A DNA stretch of 64,000 nucleotides from Piscicola geometra (lineage: Eukaryota; Annelida; Clitellata; Hirudinida; Piscicolidae): NCBI GenBank assembly GCA_943735955.1, contig OX030959.1, positions 6,022,241 through 6,086,240 on the forward strand, written 5' to 3'. Each line of letters starts with the position of its first letter. The stretch's first letter is position 1. This document shows, in pieces, positions 10,303-24,100 of this stretch. The notes under the pieces are model-generated. The model saw only the letters and a list, made by a program, of their open reading frames with translations, had not been told where the DNA came from and searched no databases. The position numbers and the translations under genes are program-made.

Positions 10303-12105
10303 GAGTTCATGCCGAGTGAGCTTACGTGAGGCGCTGTTAGTTGAAGATTTGAAGGGTAATTTATAAAAAAAAACAACCCAAAAGCACTAGAAGGCGGAAG
10401 ATATAGAGTGACTGAGCGATTTTGCAAGAATTAATGGATGAATAAGATGGCGTGAGGAGGTATAAAGATGAGTCTACAATCATTGATCCTTTAACTTGGT
10501 CTAGAAAATTGCATGATGACGTAGAAAGTTTGTAATCATGAAATACAAAATACGCGGTTTGAACGACAACAGTCGGCGTATACATGGTATATAGGTGTAT
10601 AAACGTGTACAAATACGCTAGCACGGTTGATACAAAGGGTTGATATAAAGGGCAAACTTTCGGGAAGATGTGGGATGATATGACTGAGTGATACTGCTGC
10701 AAGACCTAACGCCTTGAGACTTATTGCATGATTACATTGCCACACTAATACTTTTATATTCTTACGTATCAATTTACATATTTAAATATAGATGAATATA
10801 TATTTGATGTAAAACACAGCGTATGTACTGTGAATACACATAATGCATGTAGAACGAACGCGAATTTCGGTGCGAAAAATTCCTGGATGTCATGATTCTT
10901 TGATTTAAAAATCAGCATGAATTGGAAAACATACAAAGAACACAAATTAATTTTTTAATAATAAAAAAATAAATTTAAAAAGATTTTAATGTCGACTTGC
11001 TGATCAGCCATGACGTCACTAGTATCATGAAGGACACTGACCCTTGTGCAAAATCTATCGATGTTGTATACAACAAAACACTTATGTACACAAACACATA
11101 CGAACACAAACACATACAAACACACAAACACACACAAACGTACACACCTAAACACTCCTTTGTATAAAATACAATACAAACACACTTCTGATGCACAGCT
11201 CATGAGGTTTCTCTATATACTATTACCCAATGTTTAACAAGATTCACGTAGGTGTGTGCAAGTGCTAAAGAGAGAGAAAGAAGAAGAAGGGAGGAATAGA
11301 AAAGGAGAGGAATAGAAAAGGAAGGAAGGATAAAGAAGAGAGAAGAGTGGCAGTAAGTACAGGAGGAGCAAATGGTTATCCCAAGCAACACCACTGTGCC
11401 TGCCACAAGTAACAGAAAGAACCTAAGAGCAAGAGACAGTGTATAACGTAAGTGAGTTATTGCTACATTCTTCACGTGCACATACAATTATATAAAAATG
11501 TGCAATATATTATTTAAGTCGACTAAATTACCTTGCTTTCAGTGTTACCTGAGCAAGGTTTGAAGGGTTGGCCACTTGAAGTATCATCATCATCATCATG
11601 CTCGATCCCCATCGTCATCATCACCATGCTCCATCCCCATCCTCATCACTATCATCATCCCCATCCCCATCATCATCATCACCATGCCCCATCCCCCCCT
11701 GCCTCAGCTCAGAGACTTTGAAATAGGTAGCAAGAGTATAAAATAAATACGAACAAGTAATTAAACGGTGATGACGAAGAACACATATATGCCTCTACGT
11801 ATCTACGTATCACTAAAACACAACCTACAATAGCAATAAACCCTTAACGTTTTTGTATAAATGTATATATGTAAATAACTAGTACGATTTTATAAATTAA
11901 TATATAAAAATTTATATAACTTAAACAATTAAGTATGATTTTATAAAATATATATATAATGTAAATATAAATATGGAAAAAGATATTTCTCGAACTTAGA
12001 AAAACAACTAGAGATTTACCAAGAAACAAGAAACATAAGATTGGTGGTGATGATGACGATGAGAGCTTGAAGATAATGATTAGAACTGAAAAAAAAGTAA
12101 ATTTT
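10303..12105. other. Intergenic DNA downstream of glypican
   Basis: Contains a (CA)n-rich patch (about 11075-11150), purine-rich DNA (11265-11350) and a CAT/CCATCC patch (11585-11700). A minus-strand hydrophobic reading frame at about 11360-11480 was considered as a distal glypican exon, but it is not needed because the exon ending at 12106 already supplies a GPI-type tail. Confidence 0.45.
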
Positions 12106-15100
12106 TCAGTAGAGTAGATGCCAGATGGAAAGAGAGAAAAATAGAAGAAGAGGAAAAGAGAATGAGGTGTGGAGGGGAGGAGAGGAGGAGTATGGTTGCT
12201 TGGTGACGATACTCATGAACTGCTTGTAGAACTTGCCCTCATCCATGACGTCGTTGTTGAAGTTGTTGAACTGGTTGTTGTTGTTGCTGTTGAAAGGTGC
12301 CTGTTGGTGGCGGTTGCTGCTGAAACCCCTGTCGCTGCTGTAGTGGTTGTGGCTGTATTGGGGCTGGATGGGCATGTTGTTTAGGTTGGGGATGTTGAAC
12401 TGGCTCTGCTGGTTGAGGTGGTTGAAAGGCTCGAAGCCTTGTTTGTTGCTGTCAAAGTTGGGAAACTTCTTATACGGCGTTTCGTGCGCAGAATGCATCA
12501 CTGAGCCCATCAAGCCCCTGCCCCCTCCTCCTCCTCCTCCTTCTGCACCCTCATGCACTCCCTCATCACCGCCATCCCCTGAGTAGTACTCATCATCCTC
12601 CTCTCCACCACTCCCGTAATCCCCTCCATCCCCCTCCTCCCCGTCCTCCCCATCCTCCTCATCTTCTCCATCTTCTAGGTTATAATTAACCCCATGAGTA
12701 GCAGACTGCTTGGTAGTAGTAGTAGTAGTGGTAGTGGTCGAAACAACTACGTTAATCTTGCTCTTCTTCCTTCCTTGCTTCTTTTCCTGCTTCTCTTCAA
12801 AGTAAGACAGCCTCTTGAGCACTGCGCTGATCTTCTTGTCTCTGTTCTTGTCGACTGACGCCCCTCCTCCACGCCTGTTCGTGCGATTGCGGTGAGGATT
12901 TGAAGTGGCAAGAAATGCGATGAAAAGTTAAAGCTTTGAAATGTAACCTCAAACAACCAAAAGCACGAAAAAAAGTTCAAAGGCCTTCGAACCTGGCCTC
13001 CAGAGTGGCATTCCAGCAGCCTGAGGCGTCCTCGACAGATGCCTTCTTCTTCAAGAACGAGGCGCAGAAGTTGCTGGGCAGGTTGGCGATCAGATCAGCA
13101 GAGGTGAAGGCATGCTCCTCGAAGTGTGACGTCACTGAGTCGTTGTCTTCCTCTGCTTGTCTGCCCTGTTTGCCACCTTCTCTTTGTCCGCCCGTTTGTA
13201 CTCCTGAGTGTGCTTTCTTGTATGCCTGGGTGTCTCTTGATGTCCTCCTACGTGCTGTTCTAGCAATGCCTGTACTCCTCTTCGACAAGCTCCTGCCACA
13301 TATCTCCTTCAACTGTCGAAATGATGGTTTGGTGTTTGTATTTAATTTACGCCGATTCATTCGTCTTTGGTTAGTAAATAACTCTCAATGTTAAAAGTGA
13401 AGGACACTGCTTTCGGAGTTAAAAGTCTCGAGGTGAGCAGCTTTGAAATATCGCGAAAGGAAATCAGCAAGCTTGAATATTAAAAACTTCAAATTAAAAT
13501 AATGAAACCTTCTCGAAACCTCAACACCTAATCATGACTCATTATTCATATTTACTTTAGCGCATAAACTCTTCTTTTGTTTAAAGAAAGTTCTACGTCA
13601 AAACTATTTCATGGACAAATCCAGACTCATTGCCATGCCTATCGATCATTGCTTTTCGCCCTAGGTTTATCTTGAATACTTACGCGCCATTGCCTACTCC
13701 ACTGGAAGATGGTGAAAAAAGATCCATTCGCCCTTGATTAATCGATAGTTGTAGCCTTTACGCCTTCGACAAAAAAACTTTCAACACCACTATCCACTCC
13801 ACCTTAACCCATCCACCAAACCCTTTCCACCTTAACCCATCCACCAAACCCACTCCACCTTAACCCATCCACCAAACCCATTCCACTGCACTGTACTACA
13901 CCAACCACTTCTACCATCAACTCACACTCCAACGCCTACCATCTACTTGCATCCACCATCCATCCCCACTGCACCCATCCATCCACAACACCACCACTCA
14001 CATCGTCTATGATGACTCCGTTGTTCTCTTGGAAGTTCATGATCGCCTCTGAGATCTTGACGCCCAGGTCACCCAGCGAGGAAGATAGACTGAGGATCGG
14101 TGACTTTAGGCGGTTGTAGGTGCTCGAGAGAGACTCTGCGGAGGGAGGGGAAGTAGAAGGTACATCATTGGTATGGTATGGTGGTAGAAGTGTTGTTGGT
14201 GAAAGGGTATAGTTGGTGGGGTGGTAGGTGTAATATGAGTTTTTGAGAGTGGTGAAGGTGGGTTAATTGTAGCGTGGCAAGAAATATGTGGTTATGTTGT
14301 GATAGAGCATGAAAATATTATTTTATAGATTTTTGATAATAAACACACAAAAAATTCTATGAAACTTCAAAGAAAAAATAGGAAAAATTCTTGCAGCCCC
14401 AAAGTGGAAGGGATTAAGCAAGAATTCATGTGAAAGGAAACACATGTGCGAAGATAAGTCGAAAAGATGTCGGAAAGCTGGTTACGACGAGATTAATGCC
14501 CGCATGCATGCAACGGAATGTGGGCTTTGAGAGAAACCGTTTCAAGGATCGAGTCTTGAAAGGTTCTGCCGAGTGGCGACTAAATGTTGAAGTTGCAGTG
14601 AAGTTGCAGTGCTTGCATGAAAGCCTGGATGGAAGCGGTGCTAAGTAGGGTGAGGAATACGCGGAAAGGTTTAGTGATTTTTCAAGGAGATGGATGGGGT
14701 GGAAGTGAAGAGGGTGGAGATGGATGCAAGTGGGTGGAGTGCCTGCGATTTGAAGTATACTGCCTGGTTTTCGAAAGGTCAAATATTTGAGACACTAGAT
14801 AGAATGGAAATAAATCGGTGGGCATTGAATGAAGAATGAGAGATTACAGAGAAGTTGGCAGTCAGGTGGACATAAAAATGGTTTTCGTTAGAATAAGTGT
14901 GGTGAGGGTGAATATGTACATGTGTGGATGTTTAGGGTTCCATGGTGTTGCAACACCACGCGTGCAAGCATTTTGTTTGATCTGATGCAAACTATAAAGT
15001 ATCAGCGGCCACTTTGTACCCCCTTATATTTATGCAACTTTTTTCTACTTGCTTGTCACAACTAACCTACATTCAACAGCGAAAGTTTTCGTACATGCTG

Positions 15101-18100
15101 CTCTCTTAGCATGGAATGTCAGACAACCACAGTCGGCAACTACAATGCTTGTTAGCCTAATGAAACCCTCATTTCAGAAGTGCATTTAGAAAAATTTGCG
15201 CCTCTAAAATTCTTCTTCTTAGATATTTTGATTCAAAAACGATGCATAAACCTTTATGAAGTCGCTTGTTATTTTTGTTGCCACGTAATTATTGAAAAAA
15301 CAATCAAAACGAATAATTTTCTTAATTGGATTTCTAAAAAAATACATATTTTTCCTTCCAATTAAGATGTTCTATTTTTTATTTCTTACAAAACAGCGCC
15401 AGTTTGACAAGCGACCAAACAAGCCTTCAGCCAAGACATACATCAGAATGGCATGCCTCCCCATTGTGTTTGCCGTGCCAAACTTTCTTAAGCGCTTGAC
15501 ATGGCGGGGGAAATGATGGTGGAGACCGCGAGGATGTGATTTTGATTTTAGTTTTAGTTTAATCGGTTTTAAAAAAAAGTTAAAGTTTGCAATATTTTAG
15601 AGTAAATGCCGAATTAGGAAGGTTCGAGAAAAAAAAAATTTTTGCACATTTTTATCGCCTGCTTGTCTAGATGTTTTGGATCGACTGCTGCTGATGATGA
15701 CGGCACTCGATCACAAGATGATAAAAGGCACATATTTAATGTTTGAAATGTGAGGGTATAAAGTTGCAGCAGTAGCATGTTGAACATGATGCAGAAAGAG
15801 AGCAGCTGCCTTAAATGGTAGAGTTAAAAACATAAAAGCTTCGCACTGGTTGCGAGTAAAGTGTAGAGTGAAGAAGATGGATGACAGGTTGATGAGTGTT
15901 GAAGTATAAACCACACATGTCAGAAGGCATTAAAAGGCCAGAGCCGAGTCTTAAATGTAATTACGCACGCTTATTGAACTACTCAATTAAAATTAATAAA
16001 AACATTTGTAAAACAAACAAAAATTTAATTTTTAAAACTAGTATTTTAAAATTAGTTTATATTTTAAATGAATAACATTCTCGCTACTTCAAGTGCAATG
16101 TCTAATATAATATATTAATATCATATGATGATGAGGTATGGTGAAAGTGTGGTAGTGGTGGTGCTAGTAGAAAGCGGCAAAGCACCAGAATGCATGCCAG
16201 ACATTCCTTGGTGCGTGCATGTGAACGCAGTTAGTTCGAAGGAAGGAATGTGTGATAACCATTGCCGCAATGATAACACTTTTGTTTATGGTATGGCAAG
16301 TTTTGCCCGTGATAAATAATGAAGATGGTTGTGATGCTGATGATAAAGAAGAATAAAGATATTTTGGCGGTAGTGGTGATGATGATGCGGATGATGGTAG
16401 TAGAGAATAAGATGCTGATGCTGATGATTATGATGGTAATTATGATGGTAATGATAAAAGAGAATGAGGTGCTGATGATGAAGTCATGCCGATGTGGAAG
16501 CATGAGCAGCGGCAGGGTACATTGGTGTTACAGAGACTTCAAAGCACCTCTCATTCCTTGAAGGTCTGTGCCCCTCAAAAGTCCTAGAGGAACCTATAGT
16601 TGGAGAGTTGCCACGTGTGTAAAAAATAAGTTTGTATGCAGTGCAGTTCTACCTCATTGTTCCACCGACGTGGTGGTAGATTTCCACATGCACGCATTAG
16701 TAAGGCAAACAACTCCTTGTTTGCGCAGACATTGCCAAACAAACAGAACGCCTGATTGAACGAACCGGGCCTATTAAATCTCGCCTGATCCCCACTAATT
16801 ACCGATCGATCGAATCTCCTTGTAACAGTTTAAAGTGTTGTTTCTTTGTCTCCAGGCTCCTTCTCGATTATATAGCCTCGCCGATTACTCATCATTTGAT
16901 GCACTTTCAACGTGTACCGAGTTGCATGCACGAACGGCAGCGAAGGAATCTTTTAAAATAATTATTAGTGTTATGGCAGATTTAGGAAATAAATAAAATT
17001 CACATTTGAAGTTGATTAAAAGCGATATTATAATATAAAAGAAAATATTATAAAATAATTATCTAGGCCGGCACCAGATACGAATAAAAAGTTCAAGAAT
17101 CTTGAAAACGAGCATTTGAATTAATCATGAAATAGAGTGTGAAGAAGACAGCTGTTGGGTCGTTGAAAGAGTGGCAACTTCATTTATTAGTTGGAGTGAT
17201 CCTTGTTACTAATGTGTTTTTGTTGTTGTTGTTGTTAACGTGGTTGCGAAGAAAGATGAGACACGTACTCAGGAAGTTGTTCCACTTGTTGTTCACCTCC
17301 TTCAAGGGCTGCAGACACGAGGAGAGCACATCGACGCAGGTGGAAAGGCATGGAGGAAGAGGGGAAGAGTGCAGCAGTGATGATGGATGGATGTCCAGTG
17401 AAGCGCAATGCTGACAGTACAACGCCCTGGCAACGTCCTGTCGACACTGGTCATCCATGTTGATCTGGTGGGTGGGAGATGGAGGAGCAGTCGTTGTGGT
17501 TGCTTGGAGTGGGGTGCATCGTTTGGAAGGTTCTTGAATGTACAGTGGAGAAGTGAGGAAAGAGACAGTGAGCGAGTGTTTGAGATGGCAAACATTGATG
17601 CGACCTGCATTGTCATGAGTTGCGAACAGCGATGAAGATAAATTACATTAGAGGCCTTATCAAAGCCCACATAAATACTTGCTTGGCGAGGGAGATAGCA
17701 AGTTGTTTCGCAGCCTATGAGCAAGCACATTCATACTTTCTCAACCGCCATCAAAAAGCGTCCAAAAGATACTTTTGGCAAGTACCAAACACATAAACTG
17801 CTCATTTATGTAGGCAGTCTTTCGCTTCTATCGTCAGATTATGCTTGATTTAAACGGACTTTTATGCAGTTGATGGCTTGAGAAATTGCAGTCGATTCTT
17901 CCCTGTCAGTAGTAGTAGTAGTAGTAGTAGTATTTATAGTGCCTTTGTCTCGACACTTCAAATCTTTTTCTTCATCTCCCCCTTTCTCTCCTCTCCCTCT
18001 GTCTCCAGATTGCTCCCACACTTCTCAGCACCACTTCTTCCATCCTCCGATCCTCTTCCTGGTAACCAAGGACCCCTTCCATCGGGTCCTGTTTTCCACG

Positions 18101-21100
18101 CTCCCTTCTCCAAACCGTCAGCCATTCTTCTCTCCACTCTTCATACAACCCACACTCCAGCAAAACGTGCCTCTCATTCTCTTCCTTCCCACAAACACAC
18201 TTCCTATCCTCCTTCTCATACTTCCAGCGCACAATTTCATTATTCCTTACCGTCAAGCTATCCCCCCTACACATCATCCTAACTTTCGCTCCATCTGAAC
18301 CATCTACATATTTTTCCAACTTCCTGCTTTCTGACCTCTCCTCACGGTATCTTCTCAATCTTTCACTTTCCTGTATTTTATTTCCCCATTCCTCCCTTCC
18401 TTTTTGTTGGATTCTCTTCACCAGCTCCCTTTCCCCCATCCCTCCGACCTCTCTTTCTGAAACGCCCATCATAAACACTCTTGCTCGTGCGCCTTTTCCT
18501 CCACGTACCATTCTGCTCATAACCTCCACATCCAATTTTTTTCCTAAGTTGGCTACACCTCTCCACCATTTAGATTTCTTACCTATCTCCTCTACACATG
18601 CTCTACCTACTCTTCCTACTATATCTTTCCCCTCTAATGTCCTAATCATAAAGTCTGTCATGACCTTAGCCTCTCTTTCCCAGAATGTACTCCAGGCTGT
18701 TTCACCATGTACTACGACATTTCTTACGCTAGTCTCTACCCCCCATATCCATCTCCCAAACTTAGTCTGCAAAACCTCTAACTTCTTTCTTTCCTTAGCT
18801 GACCAACCAACTGCTGCAACCCCATACATTATCTTTCCTACAACCAAGCTTTTCCATGCCTCCCTGCCCATGATAAAACGACTTCCCGATCTTTTTGCTC
18901 CATATTTTACCATGCCGGTTAGGCTTCCAACGTTTCTCATCATTTCACCAAATTGATAAATCCCTCCTTTTTTTCCCCCTTTAAGCTTTAATCCTAAATA
19001 CCTTACCTCATCACATTTTCTTATGGTCCTACCTCTAATTACCCATTCTTGACATCCTTCTATACTTGTATTACCAACCAGTTCCACAACTTTAGATTTC
19101 TCTTCATTCAGTTTCATTCCATATTCCTCTAACACCTTCAGTACATCCTCTAACACTATTTTCATATTATCTTCGTTTTCCGCCGTCACTAGGATGTCGT
19201 CAGCATAAAGCATTCCTCCAAACCTCCACTCTTTCTTACTATCTTCCCTACCCATTTGATTGTGTACTTTCATCACTACCCCGGCTCGATGGTTATCCAG
19301 AACCGCTGCCACATCCCTACTGTATAGATTGAAGAGGATTGGAGATAAAGGACAACCCTGTCTAACTCCACTTGTGCACGTAACCCATTCTGTCTCCAAG
19401 TCCCCCAACACAAATCTCACTTTGTTATTTTCATACACCTCCCTCAACACCCTTAAAACTCTTCCACCCATTCCCATTTTCTCTAACACTTCAAACAATT
19501 TACCTCTGTTCACCCTATCATATGCCTTTTCTAAGTCTAAGCCCGCTACCAATAGTCTTTCACCTCTTGCCTTTGCAATTTCAACAACCCGCCCTAACAT
19601 ATAGAGGTTATCATCCCCACGCCTCCCTCTTCTAAACCCTCCCTGTGTTTCATTAACTATACAATTACTTTCTGCCCATCTCTCCACTCGTTCTCCCAAA
19701 ATAATCATCATTAGCTTATATAAAAGGCTGCTAATTGCTACCGGTCGATAATTCTTAATTTTCCGTCTCTCCCCTCCTTTATGAATTAGGACGACCCGAC
19801 TATACCTCCAACTTTTTGGTACCTCACCTCCTTCTAATATTTTATTAAACCAATTTCTCACCTCTTCTCTTCCTCTACATTTCAACGACTTCAACAACTC
19901 CCCAGTTACCCCCTCTTCATCCGCTGCTTTTCCTAGTTTAAGTTTTTTCAGTGCCCGTTCAAATTCATTCTTACTGATGCTTCCTTCATCCTCCATTTGG
20001 ATACTTTCTTTTTCGATGTTCATCGTGGCTTCTCCCTCCGTATTTAGAAACTTTCCCCATGTGTTGAGTATGCATTCTCCCATCTCCTCTTTTCCTTTCC
20101 AAACACCACCCTCTTCATCCACCAGATCCTCAACCTCCATTAATTTTTTCCCTTTCCCCATAAACTTATTCAACTCTCTGAACATATTTCTCTTTTTTTC
20201 ATTCCCTCTTCCCATGCATTCCATTCTTCTTCTATTCCACTCTGCTATTTTCTTCGAAACCATTTCACTCGCTATCTGTTTTCGAAAGAGGTATTGTTCC
20301 CAAGCTTCTTTCGTCTTTGCTGCTCCTCTTCCAAGTTGCTTTTCTCTTCGCCTATGCTCCCTACTCCATTCTTTCCTTCTCTTCACGGCTTCTTCCACCT
20401 CCACATCCCACCAATCTATGTGATGGTGTCTTGGTTTCTCCACTTCGAATCTTCTTGCTACTCTTCTAATCAACTCTTCTATATTCTCCCCTTTGTTTTT
20501 ATTTATTTCTGTTTCAACCTCCTCACCCCAGAGTTCTAAACTCTCCTCCTTAATTATCTTTTTCTTCTTTCTTTTTCTTTGATCTTTATTCTTGTGCCAC
20601 TTCATCTTTACCGCCACCATACAATGATCACTTTCCACTACATCCCCAAGCTCACCAACCCACCCTTCTACCACTTCTTCCTTTCCTTTATCGTTTGTTA
20701 GTACCAAGTCTAACCCAAACTCTTTCTTGCCACATTTCCAAGTGGGAATGTTCATCCCTGGCCACTCACAATTCAAGATGCTCAGCTCTTCTTCTTCGAC
20801 CATTTTCTTAACCATCAAACCGTTTGTGTTATCAACCCCATCCAATTCCATAAGATGTCCATTGAAATCCCCTCCTACCACCAGTCTATCTCCTGTCTTT
20901 TTTGCTTCCCTTGCCAACATAGCTATGCACGAAATTCTTCTTTTATTTGCAGCCTTATCCACCCCCTCGCATCTTTGATACACCACACACACCACCAGAC
21001 CTGTTTCTCCGTTCATCCTCAACACCAGCAAATCTTCTTCTTGGTATTTGTTCACTACCTCTGCTTTCAATTCCTTCTTCACTAAAAACCCCACACCACC

Positions 21101-24100
21101 ACATTTCACCACATTAGCAATATACATAAATGAATTCCTGAGAAAAAAAAGTTTCTCGAATAAATAGATTTCAAATAATTGCCTGTTTCATTCCTCAGCA
21201 TGTAATGTCAAAACACCATCTCACATTCGGCTAGGCAACCATCAAGAAATCTCGAAAATAAAAAATTCTTAAATCCGAGCTTTTCAAAATCCCCATAAAA
21301 CACATGAAAAAACACCCAAAAAAACAAATACACACATGCATAAGGAAACAAAGAAACTGACAAGTAATATAGGGGAGATAATTTTAGACAAACAAGCTTT
21401 GGTTTGTTCACTTAATCCTATCAAAGAGTGCAACCAGGCCTATATACGCGTGCGTGCATGCATGCACCGGCGCATATTCATTCGGAGTGGCAGATGAATG
21501 AGATAAATAAGAAAAAAGCAACTGAAAGACTCCAAGCTCTGACTGAAACCAACAACATGAGCACCCCCACCAGCGCCTGACCACCAAATGTCTTCATCAT
21601 ATCCCAGTCCAAACCAACTCTGCCCATCCGATCACCATGGCAATAACATTCTTTAAAACAATCAATCTCAAACAAACTACCAAACAAACTTCCATTATGA
21701 CAAACACACACATGCATGCAGACAGACAACCATCCACACACACACACCCACACATGCATAGAGACAGACCTTCGAGAGGGTGTTGAGGACTCGCTTGCCG
21801 TGATTCAAAATGTGCAGAAACTTCTGCGCAGTGGTGAACGACTTTTGTATGTCGTTGCGAACCTGTGGTGGATGGAGGTGGTGTTGTGGGTATGCGTTTG
21901 TTTGTTTCACAAAAGCGCCCAATCACACTGGCATTTTGAAGCTGGTAAAGGGGCTCAGAAGTTATACATACTTATAAAATAAATCTACGATACAATGGAT
22001 CGTCGATACATACAATGTGGCATTCGCATGCGGGATACCTTCTGAGGGATGTCCTTGAAGGTCTTCACTTCATTCATGTGGCCTTTGGAACACACCTCGA
22101 ACCTGCAGCAGTGGTGGTTTAGCAATGAAAATACCGTAACACGATGTACTGTGGGTTTGAGTAAAGTTGATGGGTAGAACAAGGCAAGATGTAGTAGCTT
22201 ACTTGTTGTAGTAGTTGTTGGTGATGGGGATCTGCTGGTCCGGAAAGAGGGTCAGCATCTTCCACATGAGTTCCTTGAAGAAGTGGTCAACGGTGTCGAA
22301 GGGCTGGTGCTCGTTTTGCGACAGAGTCAGACGAGAGAACTGAGAAGCCTCGAGATGGCGGGAAAGTTGCCGGAAGAACTCGGTGAAGATGAAGGAGTTG
22401 TTCGTGAAGAGATCGCCGTATGTCCGAGAAAACATGTCGTTCAAGTCGAGATCCGACTTTTTGATTTCTGCCTGGAAGATGCCTAGAGGTGGGTGGGAAA
22501 AGTGGATTTAGAAAAGTTTTGTGGGAGAAGAGTTAGTGGAGAAAAGATGGAAGTAGGAGGATGAGGGCTAGTGATTGGAGTGACAAGGAAATTAGAAAGA
22601 TATTTAAGAGTAGGAAGAGAGATGTGATTAGAGGAAGAACACAGGAAGTGAGAGGATCGCTGGAGTCTCAATGGATCAAGTTTCCATTCCATTTGTAAAA
22701 GTTATTTTTACCTATTTTTATTTATTTATATTATTTTTAAAACCACTAAATCAAAATGAGATTGGAGATTTGCCTAAAGGATTTGTTCTTCCTTGGAGGT
22801 GCTACCGAATCTTATCAATTCCCATCGGACTTTCCTTTCGTATTGTTCAGAAAGTAAAGGTAAAGACGTACAATACCTTTACTTTTGAAATTGAATTATT
22901 TTAACATTATTTCAAACAATGCATTCTACATTTGAAGTTTCGATTATTCTGTTCCAGAAGTGAAAAGTTTTTTTGACTAAAGAATTAAATGTCGCACTTT
23001 CAGCGACAGACGCCGGAAGAGATATATGGTGTTGGTGATCTCCTAGGATTCATGTTCATCATAAGATAAAATGAATGATTTCAGAGCCATCTTCTTTATA
23101 TTGCGATAAAAAGCCTATCTTTCAGTATTCATTATCTTTTTCATCATTAACTCGTTCAGAATATTCTCTCATCTATCCATTTTCTCATCGCCTAGCCCCT
23201 CATTCATTCATTCATCGACTCACCCATCCATCCATCCATTCACATAATCAAGCATGCATTCCTTGGTCCACTGAAGCATCCACTTATAGCGGCCACTAGC
23301 GGCAATTATTACTCTGAAAATAAGAAATCTGATACATCTTTTATTAAGCAGCAGACACCAACATTACACAAACAATCTATTACTCTAACAGCCTTCTCAT
23401 TATTACTGGCATGATTAGTGCATTGACGGCATGCAGTCGACTAAAAACGTTCCTAACTTCTGGATAAGAAGTAAACTATTTAAAAATTTACAAATTCAAG
23501 CAAAGGTTTCAAAACCTTCAAAGTGTAAAGCACTAACAGAATCGATGATGTGTCTAGTTGCATCGAAGCCTAATCATCGCGCCATTACCAATCTCCTCGA
23601 CTGCATACTAATTCGCACATAAATTACAGATGGGCGCTGATTACTAACACGCCATTGCTCTTAGTTGCTCAGATTTATCGGCTAATGCAGTATTTGTATT
23701 TGTGAATGTAATTTGTGTGCGGTGTGTTTGCCTTTATGAAAAGGTGCATTTTTCTAAAAGTCTGAATCTATTGTTTCTACCTGGTAACTAAGACTCTGAT
23801 CCTCACTTATCACCATCCCTGTGTATCATAGCATCCACTCAAATTCATTTTAAACCATCATTCAATACATCAATTGATCATTGCTATAAAGTTCGCCTAA
23901 GACAGTACTAATAAAATATAGCAAGCATAAAGTGTGTAATGAAATGCCTTAGCGTTATTTATTACGATGCCTTCTGCCGCCACCTCACCCTCTCCCATTA
24001 CACTTTCACTTGTATTAAGGAATTATTCGAACATTTCATTATGCTTTTAATGCATTTTTCAAGTTCGAAATTAATATTTAAAAGCCATTTTATTTAAAAC

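Noticed and set aside
11360..11487. Hydrophobic minus-strand stretch as a distal glypican GPI exon
   Set aside because: The exon ending at 12106 already provides a stop and a GPI-type tail. No phase-consistent junction was needed. It is kept only as an alternative.
17878..20978. Plus-strand Ser/Pro/Phe-rich frames across 17.9-21 kb
   Set aside because: They are antisense shadows of the LINE coding frame.
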